Positions 53,775-62,430 are shown, numbered from the stretch's first letter. The stretch: DNA of 64,000 bases from Effrenium voratum (GCA_963377175.1 CAUJNA010000577.1:131070-195069), one strand, 5' to 3'. The notes: generated by a model not told the origin, from the sequence alone. A program made the numbers and translations.

Positions 53775-54248
53775 TTATACGTGGTCAAGATATAACACGA
53801 ACGACAAAGACGACCCGCGAAGCCGGACGACGTTGCCGTCCAGGGCGGTCAGGCGGAAGCGCATGTGCCTCAGGGTAACCGGGCCCCTGAGGGCCATGAA
53901 GTGCCCGTCGTCTGAGCCCGTCTCCACAATGGTACCCACTCCGCTCTTCAGCGTGATCTTGGAGAGGATGTCGTCGCCCAGGTTGCCCTGCACTCTGCTG
54001 GCGTTGGCCAGCTGGGCGCAGCGCAGGTAGACCTCGTTGTGTGCCATCATGCGGACGAACTCAAAGACCTGCTGCCCGCCGGAGACAAAGCTCGGGCCCA
54101 GCATGTGGTCCACGCTGAAGGGCTTGGTGGGAGAGGCGGGCGGCGCAGCAGGGTAGTCCGCGGCATCAGGGAATTGCTGCCGCAGCTCCAGGTCGTTCAG
54201 GATGAGCCTGTTGCCGTCGTAGGCTACGCTCAGGCTGTTCGTGGTCTC
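53775..54248 (-). pseudogene. IYVDSR structural protein, C-terminal part (element B)
   Basis: Starts inside the gene at ETTNSLSVAYDGNRLILNDL and is open to LSFVLYLDHV-stop, about 85 percent identical by eye to residues 95-251 of the element A protein. The N-part is at 59274-59140. The breakpoint is at about 54249, where MCP sequence begins on the opposite strand. Confidence 0.8.
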
Positions 54249-54249
54249 G

Positions 54250-54364
54250 GGCGACCTTGCCCGGTTCACCTTCAAGGGCCTGGACGGCACGATGACGGAC
54301 CTGTCATTTGGTGGCCTACCAGCTGGTGACGCTCTCCGGCACGGGCGTCTCCGTGCTTGACTAA
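54250..54364 (+). pseudogene. Major capsid protein, extreme C-terminus (element B)
   Basis: GDLARFTFKGLDGTMTDL, then after a one-base shift HLVAYQLVTLSGTGVSVLD-stop. This aligns with the end of the AT-rich MCP (AGQQLLIRVKPSG, IYITLVSEQILSIKDAGCQI). It continues the gene whose body is at 58144-59130. Confidence 0.65.
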
Positions 54365-54379
54365 GGCCCGGTGTCGCTC

Positions 54380-54603
54380 TGCGCCATTTTTGATGCAGAC
54401 CGCTTTTGAGTGCGCCCAAAAAACGAGAAAAAAGGCGGGGGTGTCACGTTTCATCATTTTTGATGAAACGTGACACCGCTTTGAGTGCGCCCAAAAAACG
54501 AGAAAAAAGGCGGGGGTGCCCCTCTTCACCATTTTTGGTGAAACGTGGCACCGCCCAAAAAACATGCAAAAGCATGGAAAAATGGGCATTTTCCAGAGGA
54601 AAC
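54380..54603 (-). terminator. Hairpin-bearing 3' region of the C5-methyltransferase
   Basis: Two to three 75-bp units containing GCCCAAAAAACGAGAAAAAA. The first has a perfect 17-bp stem (54440-54456 with 54461-54477) and a TTTT loop; the second (54515-54552) keeps the ends of the stem. The same sequence follows the methyltransferase fragment at 44290. Palindromic 3' signals are known in some large DNA viruses. Use here is inference. Confidence 0.5.
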
Positions 54604-55259
54604 CTAGTCCGGAATGCTCAGCCGCTCCGCAAGCTCCTCCGTGGCCGCGCGCGCAATCTCCTCGCACAGCGCAGCAGGAACGCTGTAGAGCAGCTCGCGT
54701 GACTGGCTGACCCTCTCGTACTGCCCTCCATCAGCCGCGGCCCCCGCTGCGCGGCCCGGAGGTGCCTGCCGTCCTGCCACGCGCCGCAGCGGCTGCCGGG
54801 CTTGCACAGCCCTCGGCTCGGCCTCCAGCGCATGTTGGTCCACAGCCGGGTCTGCTTCCTGTACGGAGTCCCGTACTTGCAGTAGGTGACGTCCACCCAG
54901 GGCAGACGCTCCATGAACGGCCGGGTCTTCAGCAGCCCGGTGGCCGGGTTCTCTATGACCCACATCAAGGGGTCAAAGTGCGCAATGATTTCAAGGGCGC
55001 TGAGCACCAGCGCGTCGCCCTCCAGGAGCCGCCGCGGGCGCGTCGTCAGCGCGCGGCTGTATTCCGTGCAGACCGGGCTGGCCCAGACCATGTCGAAGTG
55101 CCCCGGCGGGAACGTCGTGTAGTTCCAGCTCCGGATGTCGCAGAGGATGGTCGGCTCAAATTTCGATACGATGTCCAGGGAGACGACCTCCCAGCCCGCC
55201 GCCTCGAAGGCCCTGCCCACCGACTTGGTGCCGCAGAAAAGCTCCAGGAGCCTCGGCAT
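54604..55259 (-). pseudogene. C5-cytosine DNA methyltransferase (GC-rich copy)
   Basis: MPRLLELFCGTKSVGRAFEA (motif I), FDMVWASPVCTEYSRA (motif IV; PVC where PC is usual), LMWVIENPATGLLKTRPFM (motif VI) and VTYCKYGTPYRKQTRLWTNM (motif VIII) are in one frame. A shift near 54720 leads to VSQSRELLYSVPAALCEEIA (motif X region) and AERLSIPD-stop at 54604. About 218 residues, short for the family because the target-recognition region is minimal. A short hydrophobic peptide frame (MNARVFLVIAVAVILLF) overlaps its start. Near-intact: one frameshift. Confidence 0.82.
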
Positions 55260-55416
55260 TTTTAAAGAGCAAGATCACCGCCACTGCGATGACCAAGAAG
55301 ACTCGCGCGTTCATCGGACCGGACTTTTTTCCTACGGATAAAAAAAGGAGCCGAACTTCGCAATGAAGCTTGCACTCGGGCTGGACGTTCAGACCAATGC
55401 CAAGGGGGGGTAGTTT

Positions 55417-55893
55417 ATGTCCATAGAGGACTCCCATCAGGGCGCGCTGGTGTGCAAGGTGGACGTGGAGGTGCTGTGGGAGCCCGGCAACTTCCAGGAC
55501 GACGGGGCCAAGAGGGTGGGCGTGTGCTTTGCGAGCAACACCAACCTGGAGCTGTGGACGGAGGTGGTGGAGCAGGGCGTCATCGACAACATGATCGTCT
55601 TCCAGAAGCCCTTTCCGGGGGCCGCCCGCACCGAGCTTGAGAGCCAGCTGCAGCGCGCCGTCAAGGTGAGCGCCAAGGGCAAGCACGTGAAGTGCAAGAT
55701 GGACTTGGAGCGCTGCCTCTTCTGGGACCCGGCCGGCAACCGCGTGCCGCGCCACGCGGAGTTCGCGCGCCGCAGGGGCCGCGCGCTTGTGGAGGCCCGG
55801 CACGTGTGGCTGATGGGCAGGCAGTGGGGCGTGCACTTCGAGGTGCGCCACCTCATGCTGGAGCCCCTGGAGGCGCCGTGCTGCCCGTTCTAG
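55417..55893 (+). CDS. Unknown viral protein, 158 aa
   Basis: Intact frame MSIEDSHQGALVCKVDVEVL ... NNMIVFQKPF ... LVEARHVWLMGRQWGVHFEV ... APCCPF. Beta-rich and could be an OB-fold or ssDNA-binding protein of the replication module, but I see no diagnostic motif. Its TAG stop overlaps the helicase stop of the opposite strand in the palindrome CTAG (55890-55893). Confidence 0.55.
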   Translation: MSIEDSHQGALVCKVDVEVLWEPGNFQDDGAKRVGVCFASNTNLELWTEVVEQGVIDNMIVFQKPFPGAARTELESQLQRAVKVSAKGKHVKCKMDLERCLFWDPAGNRVPRHAEFARRRGRALVEARHVWLMGRQWGVHFEVRHLMLEPLEAPCCPF

Positions 55894-57226
55894 GCCGCCT
55901 CCAGCAGCTCGGAGCTCGTGGCCCGCGAGGCGCCCACGTACAGGTGGCGCAGCGTGAGGTGGCAGGACTCCAGGTCCAGGCGGACGCGGTTGTGGAGGGT
56001 GAGCCCCTGGCAGCTGGCGTAGGTCACTTCCGCCACGGCCACAAAGACGCCCTTGGGTATCTTTCCGCCGGCCCCCATCAGGCGCAGCCCCGGCCACACC
56101 CTCATGCTCTGCGGGCTGTTTTGTGTTGGTATAAAATTATCACAACCGTTTGGGTTGGTACCGATTCGTTGGTCTATGTTTAGCTTTTTTTTTGCTATCT
56201 GTTGCTTCAGTTTACGTTGTTTTATAGCAACCCAAATCTATGTGGATGACCTGTGTCTCCAGCTCTAGGAGCTTTGAGCCCTCCGGCGCCAGGGCCCGGT
56301 TCGCCGCTGCGTTCACGGCCATGCGCTTGCTGTGGCTGATGACCAGCGTGGTGTCCGGCCACCCGGGCTTGGAGGGGAAGAGCTCCCTCAGCCTAGCCTT
56401 GGCCTGCTCCAGCGTGGGGCACGCCTCCTCGCCGACCCGCAGCCACTTCACGAAGTCGAAGATGCCGGGGTCGGAGCGCATGTTCTCCGTGAGCTCGTGC
56501 CTGTGCCCGCCGGCCAGGTCGCGGATGAGCTGGCTGTGCTCCAACGGCGCGCGGATGGGCCGCCCGGCCCAGGAGTCCAGCACGGCCGGCAGCTGCCGGA
56601 AGTCTCCCAGCAGCAGGAACTTCACGTCGGCGTTCAGCCCCACGCAGGCCAGGTCCGCCCAGAGCGCCATGTCCAGCGGCGTGATCTCCTCCACCACCAG
56701 CCAGTCCAGCTTTTGCGCGCTGCCCCCGCGCACGTACCTGCGCACCCAGTGGTCGGCCGTCTGCGCCCCCAGGCCCAGGTTCTGCGCGGAGCAGTGCGTC
56801 TTTGAGACGAGGTGCACCGCCTCGCCCTGCTCTCGCAGCCTCGCCGCAATGGTGCGGGCCAGGTGCGTCTTCCCGGTGCCCGGCAGGCCCGTGAGCAGCA
56901 GGGAGTTGCCCGCCAGGCAGTGGTTCACGGGGTCGTCCACTCCGTTCCACCTCCGCTGTTTGGGGCGCTCCGCCTCCATGCGCGGCGCCCTGCCGCCCAG
57001 CAATGGCTTCGTCTCTTCCACGCGGTAGACGGGCGTGCCGTCCGGGTGGCGCAGCGCCTCCAGCGCCCGCAGCCTCTCCGTGAAGCGCTTCGGCAGCCGC
57101 TGCGTCAGCAGGCAGTCCGTCTTCACCTGCGCCAGGTACCGCGGCGGCGCGTCCAGGATGCGCCGGGCCTTGGCCACCATGCAGTGCTCGAAGCCGAGGA
57201 CCGCGTCGTGGATGGGGCGGTAGGGC
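55890..57226 (-). pseudogene. SF1 (Pif1/RecD-like) helicase, C-terminal part of the polymerase gene
   Basis: It starts mid-protein at YRPIHDAVLGFEHCMVAKAR. Walker A NSLLLTGLPGTGKTHLART, then KTHCSAQNLGLGAQTADHWV, Walker B DWLVVEEITPLD, motif III LLLGDFRQLPA, and LVISHSKRMAVN. After an AT-rich insertion of about 125 bp (56114-56238) it ends TYASCQGLTLHNRV (the QG of motif V) and LYVGASRATSS (motif VI arginine). Unwinds DNA during replication. Its N-terminal side breaks at GGCC (57224-57227). The matching polymerase end is at 52427. Confidence 0.8.
56114..56238. other. AT-rich insertion inside the helicase gene
   Basis: About 125 bp of low-GC sequence (GTTGGTATAAAATTATCACA ... GCTTTTTTTTTGC) splits HI from PQSMRVW of the helicase. 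Removing it with the splice-like AG at its minus-strand end restores the frame, so it could be an introner-like element or an old insertion. Confidence 0.45.
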
Positions 57227-57796
57227 CGTGGCTGCGGAGGAGGGCGAGGTTGCCGTTGCCGCCGAGGGCGTGGGCGGAGCCTTTGGTTACCTGGGGGGCC
57301 TGGCGGAAGGAGCGGCAGCCCTCGCGCCCACCGCGGGCGAGGTTGCTGGAACGTTGGCTGGCGTGGCGGGAGTTGGCGCGGCGGCAACGGCGGGGCTGGC
57401 CGTTGGCATTGCGGGCGGCGCAGCCTACGGCCTGGCACGCGGCACGGGCTGGGTCCTCGAGAACACGCTCTTCCGGCCCAGCAGGGCAGCGAGGACGCCG
57501 CCGTGCAGGACGTGCGGTCCGCCAACAACATGAACGACGCCACTCAGCCTCAGCACTTCTCGCTGCGCTCAGGCAGCAGCACTTCGGGCAGCCCCGCAAG
57601 CAGCCGCGCCTCCTCGCAGTCCGGCTTCCGTGTCCAGGCGCAGTCCAACAACACGCCGCGCCCCTTCTCCTGGGGCCTGAACCCCGTGGCCCTGCCCCAG
57701 TCCCAGCCGAGCTCGCGGGCAAGCTCCAGTTCCGGACGCCGGAGCCTGCCTCCGCCCAGCTTTGACCAGCTGGCGCGAGACATTGAGGCTGCTTAA
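57224..57796 (+). pseudogene. Gly/Ala-rich structural protein, C-terminal part (element B)
   Basis: VAAEEGEVAVAAEGVGGAFG, the hydrophobic Gly/Ala stretch, GWVLENTLFRPS, a one-base shift near 57480, then VRSANNMNDATQPQHFSLRS and QLARDIEAA-stop. Same end as element A. The N-part is at 53078-52427; the pieces join in frame at QA-VAAEE if 52427-57227 is inverted. Confidence 0.75.
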
Positions 57797-57835
57797 AAAA
57801 ATGCACGGTTTTGCACGGCTTTGCGCTGAAAAAAT

Positions 57836-58100
57836 GCTATTAGCCCAGCGCCTACCTAAATGTAGGCACGAGGCTAATAGCTTTTGCCCGGTTTTGCGCT
57901 GAAAACTGCTATTACTCCAGTGCCTATATCAATATAGACACTAGAGTAATAGCTTTTTTGCACGGTTTTGCGCAACAAAAAGCTATTACTCCAGGGCCTA
58001 CGCAAATGTAGGCCCTGGAGTAATAGCTTTTGCACGGTTTTGCGCCACAAAAACGCTATTCTTCCAGTGCCTATATCAATATAGACACTGGAAGAATAGT
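57836..58100 (+). terminator. Array of four hairpins between structural protein and MCP
   Basis: Stems at 57836-57881, 57908-57953, 57981-58028 and 58055-58100, spaced 72-74 bp and separated by TTTGCACGGTTTTGCGC. Each has an outer GCTATTnnnCC arm and an inner arm that pair despite sequence differences between units. The third is perfect over about 21 bp. They lie between two co-oriented genes, suited to transcript termination or 3'-end formation. Absent from the same gap in element A. Confidence 0.7.
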
Positions 58101-58143
58101 TTTCCTTCGCCGTACGAGTCAAAATGCGTGTATATAAACAAGC
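58101..58143 (+). promoter_or_regulatory. MCP upstream region
   Basis: CCTTCGCCGTACGAG and AAGCATGGAGGTAGTCAC are shared with the MCP leader of element A (50328-50390). Element B has TATATAAA at 58131-58138, ten bases before the ATG. The conserved leader suggests a late promoter. Confidence 0.4.
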
Positions 58144-59130
58144 ATGGAGGTAGTCACCGCCGGAGCCCAGGATGAGCTGATGCAGAGCCTGGACTACAAG
58201 CTGAAAACGAGCAACACCAGCTACGTGACGGCGCGGCATGACGTGCAGTACTTCCCCAGCTCGCTGAGCTCCTTCTCCCCAACAACCTCTAGGGTCTGCC
58301 GCATCCCGCTCACCAGCGGCACGTCCTTCATCGACCCCGAGTCCATCAAGATCGCCTTCCGCGTCAGGAACACGGACGGCACCAACCCGCTGGCCCCGGC
58401 CACGCCAACCCCGCCTGCTTCGTCCAGGGTTGCGACGTGGGCAATACTGCGCTGCTGGGAAGATGCTTGACGCCGCAGCTGAACCTGGTGATAGAAATTG
58501 AGTTTGCGGACCCCACCACTGCGCTGTGGTCCGAGAACGCCGGGGCGCACCCGGCGGGGGCCACGCTGAGCACCGACTTCGAGATCCAGAACGTCCGAGT
58601 TCTGGCCTCCCAGGTCGTCCTGGACTCTGCGCTGGTGGAGTCCTTCAACCGCGTGCTCCTCTCAGGAAGGTCCCTGGCGATTTGGACTTGGGTTTATTGG
58701 TATATGGTGGATCGGTGTTCCACAGCGGTGTTGGTGTTCAGCTAACCCACGGTGCACACGCAGCAGTCCACGGTGCCTCCGGGCGTGGCGGAGCACAACG
58801 TCACCGTGGCGCGCGCCTTCACGAAACTCATGGGAGCGTTCGTGACTTTTTTGGGACAACGACGCGGGCTCTAAGATCCACCTGCTGGCCAACCCGGGGC
58901 AGGACGTGGCCCCCATCGGAGCGGCCAGGCAGGAAGACAGCCTTTCCTGGAGTCGCAGATGCAGCTGGGAAGCCTGCAGGTTACCCTCACAACCCTATGA
59001 AGGAGCTAGGAAGCACTTTCCACTTTTTCCTCCTCCGTCATCGCGGGCACCTACGACGACACGGTCTGCGGATATGCGCAACATCGACTTCGGCCGCGTG
59101 GGCTACCTGCGCCAACAGTTCTTTGCCGGC
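58144..59130 (+). pseudogene. Major capsid protein, main part (element B)
   Basis: MEVVTAGAQDELMQSLDYKL, RHDVQYFPSSLSSFSP and FIDPESIKIAFRVRNTDGTN match the AT-rich MCP. About 90 residues are then deleted. A shifted frame gives PQLNLVIEIEFADPTTAL and LDSALV...LLSGRSL, a 69-bp insertion (58677-58745), VHTQQSTVPPGVAEHNVTVA and LMGAFVTF, then LESQMQLGS and YPHNPMKELGSTFHFFLL. The extreme C-terminus is at 54250-54364. Double jelly-roll type MCP by family inference. Confidence 0.78.
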
Positions 59131-59139
59131 ATTTCCCAT

Positions 59140-59274
59140 CCGAGCGCTGTCGCGGATATTGTAGACGGCAAGCCGGGCGTCGCTCTGCAAGTGCAGGGAC
59201 TCTCCCAGGTCTACCTCAAAGCCGCTGTCCGAGCCGGCCACTCTCTTGCGGCTGTCCACGTAGATAGTCGTCAT
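59140..59274 (-). pseudogene. IYVDSR structural protein, N-terminal part (element B)
   Basis: MTTIYVDSRKRVAGSDSGFE and LHLQSDARLAVYNI, one substitution from element A over the first 20 residues. Homology ends after about 43 residues at the junction with MCP sequence. The ATG overlaps the TGA of the upstream small ORF. Confidence 0.8.
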
Positions 59275-59423
59275 CCTTTTCCATAGGAGGCCGCCCGTTC
59301 TGCGGACGACGGGCGGCTGGACGGCTGCGACGAGGTGCAGCAGGAGATATTTTCACACTTCGCGTTGATCAGCGTGGAGCTGGCGAACAGCTTCTGGCCC
59401 AGGAAGCTGAGCGCCGCTCCCAT
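59271..59423 (-). CDS. Overlapping small ORF, MGAALS N-myristoylation signature (element B)
   Basis: 50 aa: MGAALSFLGQKLFASSTLIN ... ENISCC ... ASYGKG, ending in a TGA that shares ATGA with the IYVDSR start. The first 70 bases overlap the ATPase 3' end in another frame. A clean self-contained ORF here, unlike element A where it is fused to the next gene. Confidence 0.6.
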   Translation of the reverse strand: MGAALSFLGQKLFASSTLINAKCENISCCTSSQPSSRPSSAERAASYGKG

Positions 59424-60160
59424 CGGCGTCTTTTTCAAGTGCAAAACGCTCTTCAAAGCGCTTGTAGAACATTTCATTCCTCGGCTTCAGGTAGTAGACA
59501 AAGAGGAAACTGTAAGGTTCCCGCGTCGCCTGCTCGTACAGCCGGTACAGCTGCTAGGGCGCTCAGCTCCTCAATAACGGCGTCCAGCTCGTGCTGGTTG
59601 CGCAGCCTCCAGCAGCAGAGGAATTGCATGTTCACCCGCACCGCTGCGCTGATGAGCCGCAGCTTCTGCGAGCTCACCCAGGTGCTTATCTGCATGTGCC
59701 GGCCCCTGATGAAGAGAGTGTCCAGGGCGCCGTGAGGCTTGTGCAACTGCGGCGTGTCAGCAAAGTCGTCGATGACTACAAGCACCTGATGCAGTTTCTT
59801 CATTTCCAACTTCTTGGACGCCTCCGTGATCTTGCGCTGCTGCTGGATGATGCGCCGCAGCGCCGCCTCGTCCCACTCGTCCCAGTACGTCTGCTCCCGC
59901 TCCGTGTTCACCCCCAGGTCCCCCTCAATGTACTTCTTGACGGGGATCCAGCCGTCGTCTATGTTCACACTCGGGCTGAAGACGTAAATTCTCTCAAAGA
60001 CGCCGCGATACTGCTCCAGACTCAGGCTGATCAGAGCCACGGTTTTGCCCGATTTTGATGGCCCGAGGAAGATGCCCGTGCATGGCACCAGGGGCACCAC
60101 GGGGTCAGAGGGCTGCTTACTGCTTTACTCTGTCGTAGGAAACAGCTTGATCTTCCCCAT
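59353..60160 (-). pseudogene. A32-like genome-packaging ATPase (element B)
   Basis: Same gene as 46488-47306: GIFLGPSKSGKTVALISLSL, YVFSPSVNIDDGWIPVKKYI, VLVVIDDFADTPQ, and an end QLHADQREV-stop. Codon 12 is TAA where element A has TAT, and a frameshift near 59560 removes the C-terminus. Conserved with the third copy at 63768. Confidence 0.9.
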
Positions 60161-60199
60161 TTCCTTTGCGTTACTTGCCAAATTTGAAGCCGGGAAGCC

Positions 60200-61020
60200 G
60201 TGCGAGTCCGGGAGAAATGCCATATTTACGGCATCGCAGCCGGAGTTTTCCGGCAGCGTCCTGCTATACAGCAGTGCGCTGACGGAGTTTTCCGGGCAAT
60301 CCTGTGCCCACGCCAGGATTGAGTGTGGCAATCCTGTGCCCACGCCAGGATTGAGTGTGGCAATCCTGTGCCCACGCCAGGATTGAGTGGGGCAATCCTG
60401 TGCCCACGCCAGGATTGACGGCTGGGCGTGTGAATGGTGGGAAAAAACACTCCGGGAGTTATGCTGCGAGGACAGCATCGCTCCCGGACCTTTGGCGCTG
60501 GCCCGGTGATGGGTTTTTCGGGCAATCCTGCGCTCACGCCAGGATTGAGTGGAGCAATCCTGTGCCCACGCCAGGATTGACGGCTGGGCGTGTGAATGGT
60601 GCAAAAAACCGCGAGGACAGCCTCGCTGACGGACCTCCGGCACTGGCCCGGTGATGGGTTTTTTCAGCAAAAAAGCAAAGTCGGAATTCCGACCTCGGTG
60701 GGAGAGCGAAGTCGGAATTCCGACCTCGGTGCGGCGCAGGCAGGCTGGAGACTTCTATGCCAGGCAGGCGCGGCAGGGTGGCGCAGTGCCAAGCCGCCGT
60801 ATGACCGTATGACCGTATGATCCGTATGATCCGTATGACTCGGCGGGCTGGCGTGTCAGGCGCGCCTGGAAACAGGCACCAACCATTTTTTGGTTGCTGC
60901 CCGCGTGGAGTTCCGCGTGGAGTTCCCCTCAATCCTGGGGCCACAACAGGATTGAAGGGAGCAATCCTGGGGCCACAACAGGATTGAAGGGAGCAATCCT
61001 GGGGCCACAACAGGATTGAA
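60200..61020. repeat. Right flank of element B: CAATCCTG hairpins and GTCGGAATTCCGAC palindromes
   Basis: CAATCCTG-N8..10-CAGGATTG units at about 60297-60418 (four), 60530-60580 (two) and 60928-61018 (three). GTCGGAATTCCGACCTCGGT occurs twice at 60680-60730. A roughly 130-bp segment GGCTGGGCGTGTGAATGGTG ... is duplicated (60420 and 60580). CCGTATGA repeats lie at 60797-60838. No gene. Confidence 0.85.
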
Positions 61021-61126
61021 CATGTTCATCCGACATGTACTCCGACATGTTGAAGAAATTAAGCGTATAGCAAGGAATCCTGGGGGAATTTCAATGCAGG
61101 GACACTGCAGGGAATCCTGCATCCCG

Positions 61127-61500
61127 GTATCTCTCTCTTTAGAGGGGGTTTCCCAAATGGTTTATATTCTACCTGAGAGGCTCCCAGCACTCTCCAGGTT
61201 GCATTTCAAGCGATGTCAAGCTTTGCCAAAGGAAACCCCTTTTCCCTTTTTTTTTCGGGGACCCCTTTTTTTGGGACCCCTTGCTTTCTTTTTTTTTTGG
61301 TTTTTCTCAGCCCTGCAAAGGTTGGCTCGCTTGAAATGCAACCTGGGCCAAATTGCAAGCATATCTAGGGGTCACTGTTTTGCAGCCTCACGCCTCCACG
61401 CAGAATCCTTCGCAGGACGAGGTCAAATGCTGGACGGACAAGTGCTGGGAGCCTCTCAGGTAGAATATAAACCATTTGGGAAACCCCCTCTAAAGAGAGA
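61127..61500. repeat. Foldback element, second copy (left arm internally deleted)
   Basis: Same ends (TTAGAGGGGGTTTCCCAAATGG and its complement), same T-rich loop and the same CTCCAGGTTGCATTTCAAGC as 40417-40891, with most of the left arm missing. It abuts the polymerase fragment at 61510. Confidence 0.85.
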
Positions 61501-61509
61501 GGCTGCACG

Positions 61510-62430
61510 ACCACTTGGACTGGGCTCCCCCCGCGCGCATGACGGGCCGCACACCGCGGACATGGCGGAGCGCCTCGGCCTCTCCCCGTCGCCCTGCAAG
61601 AAGCTCGTGCCCTTCCTCGGCATGCACGTGGAGGAGGGCGTGGACGGCAAGCGGCTCAAGTTCCTGCGGGACGTGCTGGGCGCCAGGGTCTGGAGGCTGC
61701 ACAGGGCCTACCGCTTCGCCTGCAGCCCCTTCATGGCGGGCTTCATGGAGCTCAAGCACAGCGCGGTCGCCGAGAAGGTGGTGAAGCTCACCCAGACTTC
61801 GGCCCCCGACAAATTCGGAACACGACGCCTACGTGGACCCGGCCAAGTTCGAGTGGGCAAGAGCTCCGTGACGAACTTCGAGCCCAGATCAACGACGCTC
61901 AAGACGGACCGCAAGGCCTGCATGAGCGTGCCCACCCAAGTCGGTGCTCTTCACGGACACCGACTCCGTGATGGTGCAGATCTTCGAGCTGCAGGACCCG
62001 CTCCACGCCATGGCCGAGGCGAACCTGAACGGCGCCGCCCTCTTCGACGTACTTGCCGGCCAAGGACCTGAGCGCAGCGGCGCGCGCCAAGGCCAAGGCC
62101 ATCGAGGTGATGGGCCAGCTGGGCAAGCTCGGCGACGAGACCTTCCCCGCCAGGATCCTGGAGTACGCTCCAAGATGTACAGCGCGCTCAGGATCAAGGG
62201 CGCGCCGAAGAAGGCGGTGACCAATGGGCATCTCGAGTACCAGGAGGTGCTGGAGGAAGGCAGCGGCCTTCGCGCAGCTGCGCAGCTGCGCAGCCGCGCG
62301 CACGAGATCGCCGTGGAGACCGTCAAGAAGAAGGCGCTCTCGCCCTTCAACGACAAGGTCTACGGCCTCGACGCTTACAACTCGCCTCGAGGAGGAGAAC
62401 AGAAATCTTTGTTGGCGGACGCAAAAAAAG
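61510..62430 (+). pseudogene. Polinton-type B-family DNA polymerase, C-terminal part
   Basis: KKLVPFLGMHVEEGVDGKRL, RVWRLHRAYRFACSPFMAGF and KSSVTNFE fit the KLVPHLG / HR...SPFM pattern of protein-primed Polinton polymerases. Then in another frame SVLFTDTDSVMVQIF carries the catalytic DTDS motif C. RSKMYSALRIKGAPKKAV, HLEYQEVLEEG and KKKALSPFNDKVYGLDAYNS form the C-terminal end. Frameshifts near 61815, 61945, 62060 and 62165, and internal deletions. A different polymerase lineage from 50690-52430, or the motif-C half of a related gene; I favour the former. Confidence 0.72.

Noticed and set aside
57227..57543. N-terminal extension of the helicase ORF on the minus strand
   Set aside because: Homology to the helicase stops at 57226; beyond it the plus-strand structural protein is the real gene.
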